From assembly GCA_947179485.1 (NCBI GenBank), contig OX359248.1, positions 57,298,386-57,362,385 on the forward strand: a stretch of 64,000 bases of DNA. Reading direction: 5' to 3'. Under the pieces are notes generated by a model. It had not been told where the DNA came from. It did not search any database and worked only from the letters and a program-made list of their open reading frames with translations. Source of the DNA: Allacma fusca. Its lineage: Eukaryota; Arthropoda; Collembola; Symphypleona; Sminthuridae. Positions 1-12,824 of the stretch are shown here, one piece after another (position 1 is the first letter of the stretch; the number at the start of each line of letters is the position of its first letter). A program made the translations under genes and the position numbers.

Positions 1-561
1 AATTCCTAAAATAAAATACTGGACGGGAGTCTCTCATAGCTGGAGTCACACTTCAGTACCTTCAAACAGAATCTTACATCAATGAGGGAAATTTTACGCT
101 TGTGCTTCCATGCTTTTACAATGACAAATATTAATATTGTGTAAAATATTGTCATTTTAGCAAGTAATTTTATCCTCACAGAAAGCATTTTTCCTAAGGG
201 GTTCGTTCACAGTGAGAATTCACTTTGATACGAAAGCAGGAACAATTAAGAGAAATCTGTCTGGCAAAATGGCAGGGAAAATTTGGTTCCTATTATTTCA
301 TTGGCTATTAGATTACGTTCTAGTATTTGCCATTTCCATAAATGATCCAATTAGTCTTAGTAATACGACGAGGAAACAATAGAGATTCCTACTACTGAAA
401 AAAACTAACTTCAGAAATACATTCCCTTTAAAGATAAAAAATACCTTGAAGAAACTTGGTTGTAAAATATTTTTATAGATTTGTTTTCCCGTTTTGAAAT
501 TCTTTGACAGGAAAAATTTGAATGACCCTGAAATTTAGAATGATCTTTGTGAAAATTACAG
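1..561 (+). other. Ih: End of an upstream Ih intron
   Basis: No coding signal is seen here. The segment ends with the acceptor of the first visible exon. A degenerate right-hand inverted-repeat end occurs near 25-57 (gagtctctcatagctggag, then cacttcagta); its partner would lie outside the window. Confidence 0.7.
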
Positions 562-867
562 GTCTGGAGGACCTGGCTTTAGTGGTTCAAAAGTACATTT
601 TTCGGGTGACGACGTGAGTCTATACGGAACCCCCAAAGACGAGCCTCTGACTCCCAGCATGACGAATCTGGACAGGTCAGGAGGTCACGCCTCCACCACG
701 GTGGAGCCCAAACCTTCATTTCTACGGAACCAACTCCAAGCCCTCTTCCAACCGACTGACAACAAACTCGCCATGAAACTATTTGGTTCGAAGAAAGCCC
801 TCATGAAGGAAAGGATCCGACAGAAAAATGCTGGACATTGGATTATCCATCCGTGTTCAAATTTCCG
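562..867 (+). CDS. Ih: Ih/HCN channel exon: cytoplasmic N-terminus and HCN domain
   Basis: This internal exon encodes the end of the variable N-terminus and the helical HCN domain that precedes S1 in hyperpolarization-activated cyclic-nucleotide-gated channels. The reading frame gives SGGPGFSGSKVHF, then DDVSLYGTPKDEPLTPS, a run rich in S, T and P, then FLRNQLQALFQP and KLFGSKKALMKERIRQK ending at HPCSNFR. The last part is the highly conserved family block just before the first membrane helix. The acceptor is ...attacag at 560-561; the frame is closed upstream by TAG at 536-538, so earlier coding exons must lie outside the window. The donor is CG|gtaagt at 868. The final two bases CG join the first G of the next exon to complete Arg. 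The pyrimidine tract of the acceptor is weak, so the 5' border is slightly less certain than the 3' border. Confidence 0.93.
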
Positions 868-2940
868 GTAAGTTCTCAATTTTTCTCCTTTCCATTTCTC
901 CTGTCACGGGAGACGTTCTCAAGTCACACGTGATTGCAACAGCTTCATCCCATTTTTTCCTGAGTGTTCAAAAATCCCCGAGAAAAATGTGTGACTGACG
1001 CAAGCACGGTTTTTTTCAACGAATGTTGAACGAAAAAGGATGTGGACATACTTGAACCTGAAATAGGAAAGAGCTGCCTGGAGTTGAAACTTTTGAAAAA
1101 TATATCTAGTCTTAAAACGCCATATCTCCTATTTGTAGTAAAGAATTATTTATCACTTTTTCTTCTTCTAATTTGCAAACTTATTCGTATTGAGAATACT
1201 GCCGCAATATATGTATCATAATTCTCATTTGTTTAGGAATTTGCAACTATGTGTGCAAACATTTGAAGGCACCAAAAATTTGATTTTTGCAATGACACAT
1301 TTTTGTAAAAACCTTCACTACCTTAAATGCCTTAAAAATATTTAAGCAACGTAAAAACCTGGAAAATGTGTTACTGATGGGAAAAAATGTCAAAATTAAA
1401 AAACAGGAGATTGAGCTACCAGTGTAAAAATCGTTCCCGAAAAAATCTGATTTAGTGAATTGGCAGTGTCGTTTTGATGGAAAAGTTGGGGAGTTCAGGG
1501 ATTGCCCTGTCAGTTTGTAGCGTAGCAATCAAAGGGAAATTTCCTTGTAGAACTGGGATACACTAGACTCTCGTTATAAGAGAAGGAATAAAACCAGATA
1601 GGTTGGTTGGTTGGTAATGCTTAAGTGCCCAAATATTTAGTTGTAAATAAAAGCGTTGTTTGTGAGAGTGGTCCCTTATATGGAGAGTAGGCCGTAAGCT
1701 CTGTGGACACCTGCCATGAGGCCAGGAAATATTGGTTGAACAGGACGGCTCCTTGGAATGATAGAGTTGGAAAGGTGAGATCCGTTGGAAGTGTCAGAGT
1801 CAATGTTGGTTCAAGTGTCGTAGGAAAGGCTGACGTCGGGGTGGAAAAAGTTAGTTGAATCTTACGGAGACCCGAACTTGGGATTTTATAGGATCGTGTA
1901 TCATGTGGTTACAAGTTTTTACCAAACACTTGTACCCAGAGGAGAATTCCCAAGACGGGGTGTGGGTCACATAGAGGAAAGCAAAAGCTGGGAATGGAAT
2001 TCCGACACAGATACCTGAGCACGTATCTTTTCCTTTCCTCTCCAGAGATTCCCATTTCCCCCGTCCTTCCCTTCTTAAAAACAACTTTTCAAATAAATAT
2101 CCCAAAGCCAGGCTTTTCTGAGCTCATTACGTTCCTCCACTGAGCCATCAAGTGCCAATGCGTCAGCTCATAGGTACAGTCAAACTTCTGTATTACGGCC
2201 ATCTGCAGCTCCTACGTCATCGATACACTAAAAGCTCCATTGATTTTTTCTAACAGTTACTTTATACATCCCTTAAACCATGAGTTGTTTATAAAATCAC
2301 CAAATCATATAAGATCTCGTCATAACGGATCCCTTTACAACACTTAAACAATCTTGCAAAAACAACAATGCTTTTTAAGCTTATTTCTATTCCGATTAAA
2401 CCTGCCTTGCTGCGTTCAGTTATAAAAGAGTAAAACCTCGATATAACGGACTGCAGTAATTATTGAAAATATCTCAAATAGTAAAAGTGTTACTGAATTC
2501 GACAGTCACAAGGCCCAATGTGTAGTAAATCCTATTATCCTCTACCCTCTACTCTGTAATTTCTTGTAATTGAAGATTTGTGCGGTAAAGAAAGTAAATT
2601 TAGGACCTGGGAAAATTGTGAGTGAATTTCGGGGGGTTTGAATTTGCGGGGAAGGGATTTAAAAAGTGAAAGGTGGTTTTGACTCGGAGGTAATTTTGAT
2701 GGAGAAAGGTCTGAAATCCGCAGGGATCAAGGTATGAGAAAGCCATTATGGAATTTAAATGTGTATTTGTCAAGGGAAGTTTCGCCGGTTGAGTTAAGCC
2801 TGGTTAAGCAAATATAAGCCACTGTAGAGAGGTAAATGCGCCATTCAAATCGCTTCCCCTTCTTCCACATCCCAAATTAAGTCAGGTGAGATATACATAT
2901 ATACAAAGGTTCAATGGAGCCTCCTTCCACGGCATACAAA

Positions 2941-3123
2941 TACACTCGCACCTTGATATAAGGGCTCGCTTAAAGTTAGTCTTTTTAGAGCGGCCAGATT
3001 TGTTTTCATTCATTACCATGTTTTCAAATATTTTTTTCTCTGTATAAACAATAATTGTGTCTGCTAAAGTGTGAAATCTTGATGATCTTCGGAGGGGGTC
3101 CGCTGTAGGGAGATTGCACTGTC
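2941..3123. mobile_element. TIR element (MITE-like), degenerate
   Basis: Left end tacactcgcaccttgatata, right end ggtccgctgtagggagattg then cactgtc. The ends are inverted copies of the family consensus; no protein-coding capacity. Confidence 0.5.
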
Positions 3124-3286
3124 TAAGAACTAATACTCTGCATGCATTATTTTCCCTGACGCACTAGCCCTCGTAATGAAATAAGTTTGAATTTCAGATT
3201 CCATTTTCTCTCTCACCCCTTTTGTACATACGAAACCAAAGCATTTTGGAGGGAAAATTGAAACGGATTCAGTTACCTCCTCAAAT

Positions 3287-3807
3287 TACAGCAAAATCTC
3301 GTTACAAGGGATTTACCGTTATAGCGGACGCCTGTGCTGGGTTCCACTATTCTTTGACAAAGTGCGTTTGAAGCTACTTATATACATATGTATGTACATA
3401 GGATAGGGAAATAGGGAAAATTGAGAAACCCAGCTACATTTTAAACGCCTTATAAAGAGACTTTGTTGTGTTTTGGGGTGCAGAAAACACCTAATGGACT
3501 GGAATTCCAGGGCACTTTTCTGCATTTTTTGGTGAAACACGGAAGTTTTTTTTCCTTTATTATTATTATTATTTTATAGCTTCAATGAGCGTATGAAATA
3601 AAATCAGGGTGAGCAAACCGTTCTGTTAAAGCAAAGAATATATGTGGGATTTAGTCCGTTATAACGAGTTTCTGGGTGATTTAACTGATATCACTTGTAA
3701 TGTAAAAAAATTGGGAGTAAGTTATATGCTGTAAGGACTAAGGACACGGGAGTTCTGCTATTGTGAAAAGGACCTCAGGGTTTTCGTTGTATCCAAGTCT
3801 GACTGTA
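3287..3807. mobile_element. TIR element (MITE-like), long form with internal copies
   Basis: Left tacagcaaaatctcgttaca, right ttgtatccaagtctgactgta (shown without its first t: tgtatccaagtctgactgta). TA at both ends. Internal core copies at about 3316 (accgttatagcgg) and 3654 (gtccgttataacgag) suggest a nested or compound insertion. Confidence 0.45.
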
Positions 3808-6043
3808 TGAAGGTTTTGAAGTAGCACCAAAATATTTAATATCCCTGGGGGTGATAATGTGTATGGAAGAATATTGATTTGGTTTCTTGACGTCAGACTA
3901 GAGTTTTTACTCCTTCGCACTGAAACCTATCCCTCAGCCCTCCGTTTTCTTCCATGAGGGATTTCCTTGTAAAAAGTAAGTCTCATCAAAGCTCCAGCCA
4001 TTCTTTTAAAAATATCTAAACATACACATTTTGCTTTTATTTCCAAGCGCATTGACAAATGTTACGTCCTGTAATTTCCCATATAATGAGTCAGATAATT
4101 TCTAGATTAAAATCATATTGTAAAGGCCGAGGCCCAAAAATACATCTCGTTAAAACATAATTACGAAATTGCACGATTTCACCATGTGTTTTTTAAACAA
4201 TGCTTAAAAATTGCTTTTAAGGGAGCGCTTTTAGGAAGGGCGAACTCCCCTTATTTTCTTTCCTTATAGCGATCCCTTGTAACGAGATTTTGTTTTTCCA
4301 ACGCAAAACTCTATCAAAACATATTATCATAGTTTTTATAAAAATATAAAAGTAGAATAAAAATAGGATTTTTATAAGGGAATATCTTATATCGAGACAA
4401 TCACCAGTACATGCAGAGACAAGCATTCAAAGTAGGGATTATATATATTCGTTGTGTTAAAAATTGCCTTGGAATTCCTTTACCTTTATATTTGGCAAAA
4501 GAAATTCATTTTATTGGACGTTTTGATAAGCCCTGGTTTTGACGTTCCCTTTCTCATGTGTGACTTTGAAAGGGTTTGAAATGAGAGGAGTCATTCTTCT
4601 TTCCTGACATTCATTGTGCGTCCTACTAAAGTTCCTCGGGAGAGCACAACAGTACAATCTCGTTACAACGGCGTTTCTTGAAGCCCCAAAATCTGTCATG
4701 ATAAGAGAGTTCCTTTAGGAGCTAAAACAATTTCAAAGCGCTTACCTGCAGACTTTCCGGATTGTTTTCCAAATATGTAAAATAATGCTGTTCATAGGGG
4801 TGGTATAAAAAGAACTCACTGTTTTGTTTGTTTCTCCGGTTGAGTGTGAAGGTAATGTGAGGACTGCTTTGTTGGATTCATGTGAACGCATTGCCAGTAT
4901 CAAGTATTTCCATGGATTTTTTCCGCTTTGATTGTTTCCATGTGTTGGCAATTTTTTGAGCGGATATTTGAAATTCTAAAAGTCTCAGAAATGAAAATCA
5001 ATGTGTGAGGTAATTCCCAATAATAAAATGCTAGATCTAACATTTTTTTCACTTTCGCATTCAATTTTCTCTCGCAAACTCAATCCTCCCACTCTGGTTC
5101 CATTCTAATTTGCTTTCTTTTCCATTACTTTCGAAAGGAAAGCGTCCGCCTTTGTAACTTCTATTTTTAGCTTATCAAGTGGATTCTACCAATAAGAATT
5201 ATTTTGTTTCCCCAATTTCTTGGGCGTTTGTCCAAAATTGCTTTCCCCATATTTCCTCAAATGTTTTCTTTCCAAAATATTGCCTGAGCCAACTACATAT
5301 GTACATATATAAGGCCAGGCGTGTAAGGAGCAAAATTTTATTCTGTGGTAATAGTTAGTTTTAATAGTTGATTTTATAAAAAATAAAACATGTCGTTGTT
5401 ATAAATGCCAAATTATTCCTTGCAAAATCAAACGAGCACAATGACCTTAAAAGTGGTCCCTTATAGCGAAGCAGTATACTATAAAGACTGAGAAAAATAC
5501 AAGGAAAATTTTGAAACTGACACAAGGTTTCAATCGCTGTAAAAAACTCACTCTTATAAGAAAGTTTTTTCCGTTGGACGAAAATTTCCGTTTGCCCCAA
5601 TTATATTTTTCCCATGTAAAACCATACGGTTGTAGGATTCAACATTTTTGCTCCTAAAAGATCTAAACTGATAAACTAAATGCATGTTTTTGAATGCATT
5701 TACAGTGGAACGTATTGATTGCAGGTTTGCGTGTTCCGAAAAATTGTGCCCTGAGCAATTGATATTTTAAAAGTCAAATTTTGCAAAGCGTACTTGAAGA
5801 AATGGAGTAGCGCCTTATCACGAAGGACATTAGATTTGTGAAGGGATCCGGGCTAACTAACTTTAACTTTACAGTGCTCAAATCAAGCTCATTAGTTGCA
5901 CCTTTTCAGCACTAAATTTTTTCTTGCGTGTCACAAATTGAATAATTGCCCAACATAAATGCCGGAATTGTTGATATATGGGCAAAGATAAAAAAAAGTT
6001 GGAGCAGCCACTTGGCCTTGAATCATCTCTGCTTGAAAGCTAA

Positions 6044-6202
6044 CACAGTGCATTGTTACTAAACCGGCAGCCCTAAAATAACAAAATTTGTTGCTCTTGC
6101 ATTAGACAAATGTAAGATTGTGTCCAATGGGAATAAAATTTTGGATGCCGCTTTTGAGGAAAGATTATTGAGAGGATCCTTTACATGGAGAGTACACTGC
6201 AT
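6044..6202. mobile_element. TIR element (MITE-like), degenerate
   Basis: Left cacagtgcattgttactaaa, right atcctttacatggagagtac then actgc. The terminal ten bases pair well; the inner TIR is diverged. Confidence 0.5.
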
Positions 6203-7218
6203 AAGAATGGAGTTGTCCCGAACGGATTTTTATGTGCTTGTTCAGCTGGCTCGGGAGAATACTCGAGTGACTTATTTGGTTGGCCTGAAAAGGGGAAATT
6301 TGTGTATGAGGGATTGGGGCTGTGGAAGGAAAGAAATATTTGAGGGTTGGGGATATGGAAAGGTGGAAAATATTTTTTCCATTATGGATACAGACCGTGT
6401 TCTGAGGACTATGTAGAGGACGCTTATAAAGGGAAAGGTATCTGGAGATAGAGACAGTATCTGGAGTTTATTTTGCTCGTAAATCTCATGCTTCATTTCG
6501 CTAAAAGCTTACTTGTAACGCCCTTCTCTCCATCCTCCAACAAAACTCTTCCAAAGGGAGATCAGTCTCTTCCAATCTTCATATCGCTAGAGATTTCTCT
6601 CACTAAAGTCTAACTCTGTACCAGAGACCCCTGTACAAAAGCACCTTCGTTATAATAGCCACATTCATTTCCCCTTGAAATGTTCCCGTGCTCTTTGTGT
6701 CCCGTGCTCTGTCATGCATCCCAATTCATAATTCAGCAGAACTTCTTTATTGCGGACCCCCATATGCCATAACCTCTTTATAACGGCCTCGCTGGTTTCG
6801 TTCCAGTCTAACGTTCTACAAAAATAAAGCGACATAATACAAGCACTCGTGATGTCAAATGGTTTGCACAGAAATCCCAATCCCGCCCTTCCACCAAACA
6901 AGTCTAGAGAAAGGACCGTCATAAAGAAGTTTCCCTATGTGAAAAGAAACGAATACAATGAAAGCAATCAGCATGTCAAATCTGTTGTATAGAAATCTCA
7001 ATCGTAACCTCCCACTAAAAATATGTATTGAGCGGGTCCGTTATAAAGAGATTTTCCTATATTTGGCAGAGCTACTTGGAGAGTTGGAAAGAGAAGGGAG
7101 ATTTATGTATGCGGAGGTGATGGTACTTCTAAAAAGAGGAGTAGGCTCCGAGGATGAAGTAGTATCGGGCGGGGAGAGCATTATTTTAAAAAAGTTTTCC
7201 TTCCTCTTACATACTCTC

Positions 7219-7398
7219 TACAGTGTATAGTCTCTTATAAGGGACGCCTTTTCAACTAATTTTCTTTCTAGAGGAAAATGTTTTCCAGTCTTTGCTTTCT
7301 AGGTAGTGTCACTTTTTGTCCCGCACAAGTGCAAATGTGGGGATGAGAATCGAATCTGAATGAATGGCAAGGAGCCGTTATAAGGAGACGAGACTGTA
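7219..7398. mobile_element. TIR element (MITE-like), well preserved
   Basis: Left tacagtgtatagtctcttat aaggga; right gccgttataaggagacgaga then ctgta. TA flanks both ends. At 180 bp it is a typical copy of the family. Confidence 0.8.
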
Positions 7399-8437
7399 TG
7401 AGGGGTAGAAGTTGTGTGTTCGGGAGGACGATTTGAGCGCTAATCGAGTGTCACGATGCTCATTTATTGCTTGGAATTCACCTGACTGGTTTTTATCTCC
7501 TTCCTTGCACAACATACATTGAGCTCATCGATGAATAACCTGAATGTGTTTTGTCACTTTCTCTCCTTTCACTCGTCTCCTCTTTGCCCGACCAACGTCC
7601 CACAAAGGATGAAAGGGAAGCGGGGAAAATCTAAGGATGGAAGGTGTATTCACGAGTTTTCTCTTTCCGTCCTTTCCCCCGCTTTCTCTCTGTCTCGCTC
7701 TCTATTTTAATGACAAGGAAAAATGCTACTGTTCATTCCCCTTAAACCTTTCCGTACTCCACCTGTCACAGAGAAGCTTCGTGACGTCAGCGAGGATTTA
7801 CACACACAATCTTGGCACCACTACTGTGAAGTCTGGTTGTAACGTCCCGACAAAGAAAAACATTTCACTCAACTTAACCTAACTCAACCGAGCAGGTATT
7901 TCAAGGGTTAAAAAATCGTGATAATAGCCAAGAATATCCCAGAAGATTCTTTCCATATGTGAGCGGATCGTTTGTGAAGAGATTTCATTACATATTCTCT
8001 AATATGGAAAAAAAATTAATTGCTTTGAGGTTATATTTTATCTACATTTGTGTTTATGGATAAAATCCTTCACACTATATTACATCGAGTATACTAAAAG
8101 GACAAATATGAATTATTGACTGGCATCCCTTCGGGCGAAAGCTCAGTACAAAATCTCTCCTCCAACGAGAGTCTTATGTTTAGTTAAGTCAAATAGTAAA
8201 TACATAGATGACTCCGTCTCATATTCCAAATATGTTTCAAAACTGAAAATTTTGGTTGGGATGTAACATGATATATTTAAAATGAGAGATTGTTTAAATG
8301 TATATACGGTTGAAATTGCTTGTTAGAGAGTGGTTCGGAGTAAATACCCTTTGAGAGTTTAATAAAGGGAAAACGTTGGAAAAGAGAAAGCGAGGAAATT
8401 TGAGGTAGTGGCTAATGATGAATTTAATTGGTTTCAG

Positions 8438-8601
8438 GTTTTACTGGGATCTTTGTATGCTGCTGCTTCTCGTAGCTAATCTTATAATACTTCCGGTGGC
8501 CATCTCGTTCTTCAGAGATGATCTCAGCATCCGATGGATTGCGTTCAATTGCCTTTCAGATACTATCTTCCTTGTCGACATTGCTGTCAATTTTCGCACT
8601 G
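8438..8601 (+). CDS. Ih: Ih/HCN channel exon: S1 and S2 membrane helices
   Basis: The exon continues the HCN domain into the membrane: [20 protein letters not shown] is S1, [20 protein letters not shown] the short extracellular S1-S2 loop and start of S2, and [12 protein letters not shown] the end of S2. These motifs are diagnostic of HCN channels. The acceptor is gtttcag at 8431-8437 and the donor ACTG|gtaagt at 8602. It enters in phase 2 and leaves in phase 1 (one base of a Gly codon). The translation also runs open into the intron for about 46 codons, but those residues are not family-like and the consensus donor marks the real end. Confidence 0.97.
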
Positions 8602-8965
8602 GTAAGTTCCCTAGTTTTTTTTTCTCTACTCTTTATATGTCACGTTCAATTAGCTCCAAGCACCAATTTATCACTCGTGATGGAACGAATGCCAGCTTCG
8701 AGACTCCATGTGTTCCGTTCTCATCAAATGTGCTCAAATAATAAGTGACCCGCTGATTCAAGTTTATATCATTAATTTTAGTAATTACACGAATGGTATC
8801 CCATTTTCTCCTCCATTCTTATTTTCTTATACCATGTAATGATACAAGCAAGAATAGAGAGCTGTAATCGATGAACACTAGAGGAGGGTTTATTCACAAC
8901 AGTAATTAGCCACCTGTCAAAATAATATCATGCCAAACATCACACTTTGTCTGCACATCTTAATG

Positions 8966-9351
8966 TACAGTAGTCCCTCCTTAGAAAGGCCTTCTCTACG
9001 TCCGTTCAGTTAGTGTTTTCTCCAAAATTATATTCCATGTTAATGCATGGCGACGAAGGATACTATAAAAAATTCTGACACGATAAAACAAAATTCCCTG
9101 ACACAGGGATCCATTACGACCAGAGTTGTAATTATATGTTACTGTCATTATTAATACTGGCAGAAGGAAAACATGGAGAAATTACTCTGACAAAGAGAAT
9201 CGCTAGCAAAAATTCCGTCAAATAGAGGACATTTTAAAGAAGAGTTTTAACTAGACCGGAAAGTAAAAACAAGTAAAGTAGTAAAATATATTGTTTCCAG
9301 GGCGGAGTTAATGATTTTGTAAGGGATCCTGAATAAGGAAAGTGCACTGTA
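8966..9351. mobile_element. TIR element (MITE-like), degenerate
   Basis: Left tacagtagtccctccttaga, right atcctgaataaggaaagtgc then actgta. The terminal TACAGT/ACTGTA pair and the CC/GG-rich inner step match the family; at 386 bp it is longer than most. Confidence 0.45.
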
Positions 9352-10392
9352 CTGAACTAATGGGAAATGCATGAGGAGAAGGTGAGGCCTCTGAGCTTTG
9401 GCTTTGCTAATAATTAGAGGAGAAAGCGTGGACACATGAGATTTCTCTCCATTATAGTAATTATTCGCGCCTTTTCCTCTTTGAGCCTGGTGGGATGTGA
9501 AATGAAGAGTGAGAGTGGTGTTGGAGAGGAATAATTATTTATTCCAGTGGAACAACTCCCATGCTGATAACTGGCAGGAAATGAGAAACTCCTTCTTTCA
9601 CCCACGCCTTTACAAGCCTTCAAATATTGACACAGATCATGATAAATTTCCCAAGGAATTTATTAATCCAACATCTGTCGCACTTCCGGCCTCCCTCTCG
9701 AGTATCCGCTTTCCCTCAGTCTTCAAAATTTCCCAAATCCTTTCCTTATTTTAGATCTATCCTTTTTTATCTACAGTCGGCTCCTACTCTACCAGCACCT
9801 TTAAAATAACCAATTCTTATTTCATTTGCAAGGTGAAATTCTAACTCATTCCAAAAATGATGAACCCATTATTATTATGTAAGGAGAAATATTAGAAGGT
9901 GTGAAAGCAAAACCGTCCAAATTATTTTTCTTATTGAGAGAATTACTTTTGGGACTGCCGTGTCAGGTCTTTTAATTAGAAAAATGGATATATTAATATA
10001 AACAGGAATGTTATTAAAACACTTGGTTCTTTACATTTTTAGAATAAAAGGTTTTCGTAGAGGTAATTATGTTTTGAAGGTGAGTGGAAAGCACGTTTTC
10101 AAGGTTCTACAGTATGTGTGGTAACGTACACACATTTGGCTACTAGTATCTCCAAAAGAATAACTTCAAGGCTGTTTTTGAAAGGTTGGATTGAGTAGAT
10201 ACTAAAATGTGCCGTTGTCTTGGAGACCGTTCGAGCGTAATATTTTTACAAGGTCACTTAAAAACCGTCTATTGGAAAGCTTCTTTCCGGAAGGAACCGG
10301 CTCTAACAAGACTGGCTAAAGAGGCTTTTACAAGTGCCAAGAATCTGTATTGTTTTAAAGTTGGAAGGAAACATTAATATAATAGAGCAAAT

Positions 10393-10502
10393 TGCACAAG
10401 AGAACCTCGCTATAAGAGACCCATTTTCAGTATAATTATTCGTTTTTCTACTAAGAAAAGCATGTCCTTACAGGAGTCATTATAGCTAAGGGTGCACTTG
10501 TC
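10393..10502. mobile_element. TIR element (MITE-like), short and degenerate
   Basis: Left tgcacaagagaacctcgcta taagagaccc; right gagtcattatagctaagggt then gcactt. The extreme CAGT has decayed but the inner arms pair. Confidence 0.45.
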
Positions 10503-12632
10503 GGGCGTTTGTACGAAGTAATTATCGTACTATTTGTATGTAGTACGGTAATTTGCGTGGTACAGATTAGCATGACCAGTCCTGCCCGGATAGCACTACG
10601 TTCATGTATTGTATTGTATTACTCTTTCTTATCGTTTTGCGTAGTGCTTGTTTACCCTTTTGTTATCCTATCTTGCATTTGCATTTATTGTCAGGATCGG
10701 AGTACATATGTATCCACATGTGTTATGCGTGTTAGGTGGTCCTGATCCTACTAATTTAAATTTATTGATTTAATTCCAGGAATCATTATTATTATGTATC
10801 CCCAGGTGTTAATATAGGATTTGGAGATTCGTAGCTCACTGTTTGCAATAGTGGCTACTTTTAGGGAATCAATGCAATTTCCAGGGTTTAAATACTCTGG
10901 GAAACATAAAGCCATTATCCACTAAACTATTGGCTGTTATAGTGTTGAGATCCCTCTTTTGAGACTCGTGGTGTAACTTGTATCTGCCATTATGGCCCCT
11001 TTCATTTTTGCTGCTATATTTTGTAGATATACTACGTTGTAGTTATCATGTAATTATTAAGTGACTAATGCTCTCTCCTAAAAATCTTCCAATTATAAAC
11101 ATTGATTTTATAATGACAAATTTTTCATATTATCCCTCCAGTTTGCAACAATGTAAGTAATTTCATTAATTAATTAAAATGTAATTATAAGTAATTAGTT
11201 TCTCCATATCAGGATTGTTTACTAGATTCAATAAAACATCCAGAATTGTCTAGGAACCAGATTCTGAAAATTAACACTGTCATAAATAGAAACTCATTCA
11301 GAAACGGTCATTGTATTGAGTGAAAATATTTCGTTACCAGGGAATCGGTTAAAAATTTCCACCCAAAATTGGGCTCCGCTTTTACAACTCAATTTTGAAA
11401 ATTTAATTTGGGGAATTAAACAAATTTCGGCCATGTGTTTGCCCTGAGCTAAGGAGAAGGAAAATGAATTGAAACACCTACATTTTTAATGATGTAAAAA
11501 TATTATTATTAAAATACAAGTTTCCGTATCTACTGTTGACGCTCCACGTTGAAAAAAGCGAAGAAAAAGATTCAAATCCTCGCAGACGGGGCTTGTAAGA
11601 AAAGTGAATGAAAAATGTGTGTGAAAGTTTCGTGATTGGTTAAGATTATGCAGATGCAAGAGGGTGGGTTTGAACGTGATCTGGCTCACATCCTTTCTTT
11701 CGTCTCCCGGCTACATAAAGTGCATACTCATTATGTAAGACATCCTCCTAAACTCATTTTATCTGCAGAGTCGAAAAAATTTGCAGACACAAGCATCGTA
11801 AAGTAAAGTAAAAGTAAAATTTTATTTCTTGAACTGGGGTAGCTACAGAATGAAAGAGTCGACTCTATTTACAACGACGCTCCATGAGCAAATGTTTGGT
11901 CCGATGCTTGGACCAGTCGTAGTATATGGCAATCCCTCGGCTTACTATTACAAAAATAGAATTGCGTCCATAAAGTTTAATCTCGTCACCAGCGTTAAAA
12001 TAGCGTCATTTTTTATATTACGCTGGACCTATTAGTTACTCCCTTTAAATATAAGACCCAATTTCTTCACAGTACGCTTCACTGTAAGTGAACCTCCTGA
12101 CGATATTAGTGCTTGCTTATAACACAGGCTCGGTATACAAGAATCCCTTTATAAGATTATTTTCACTATTCGAATATCTATATGTCTGTACTCCAACGGG
12201 ATTTTCCTCCCTCCAACACGGCGTTATTTTACATGTGAAATTAAACTTACTCTTGGGAGCCGGCTGCAGCATGATTGCACTTTAGAAATTATGTAAGTTA
12301 AGGATGAAGGATAGAAAAGTAGGATTTTTGTGATGGGAGAGCCTTAGTGTTGTGTTCGTGAGGGAAAGTTTGGTTGGGTGATGTTAATAAGTTGAGCGAT
12401 TCATTTCCCGCCGCTCATTTTCCCATCATTGCAGGAGTTTTTGTGGGACTCTGTTTTCACTTGTTCGTCCTTCCCTGAGTCTCTTTACTGTAGCCTTACT
12501 TCCTCACCACGCAAAGGAAAGCCATGAGATTGGAAAAGTTGTGGAAGGAAGCCAGTGACTTTCCAATGACTCGCTTTTTCTATTTTCAACTCCCACTCTC
12601 TTTTCCCTCACGTCCCTGTACCAGTCTCACCT

Positions 12633-12824
12633 TACAGTCAAACCTCGTTATAAGGAACCATGTAACACTATTCATCTTTGTTTGACTCTCCGGTAAATTT
12701 TTCCCCTGATAAAATACAGGTCGTAATGAGTTTTTCAAGCACTGGGTATATGAATGAACTGAAAGTGTCCCTTGTAACAAGACGTTCCTGGCAAACCGAT
12801 CAGTTGTAACGACACTTGACTGTA
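12633..12824. mobile_element. TIR element (MITE-like), well preserved
   Basis: Left tacagtcaaacctcgttata agg; right agttgtaacgacacttgact gta. TA at both borders, 192 bp, with an internal diverged copy cttgtaacaagacg near 12773. Confidence 0.8.

Larger units (their letters stand above)
868..8437 (+). other. Ih: Ih intron between HCN-domain and S1-S2 exons (7.6 kb)
   Basis: GT at 868 (gtaagt) and AG at 8437. It holds paired inverted-repeat elements (2941-3123, 3287-3807, 6044-6202, 7219-7398) and many unpaired ends with the TTATAACGG core, for example near 1560, 2174, 2437, 4644, 5454, 6400, 6780 and 7038. No coding exon, RNA gene or other known element could be recognised. Open frames here are short and match nothing I know. 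Confidence 0.8.

Noticed and set aside
614-871. Reading the first exon as a separate 85-codon protein starting at position 614
   Set aside because: Position 614 is GTG inside an open frame that continues upstream to a splice acceptor at 561; the end at 871 runs into the intron. It is an internal exon.
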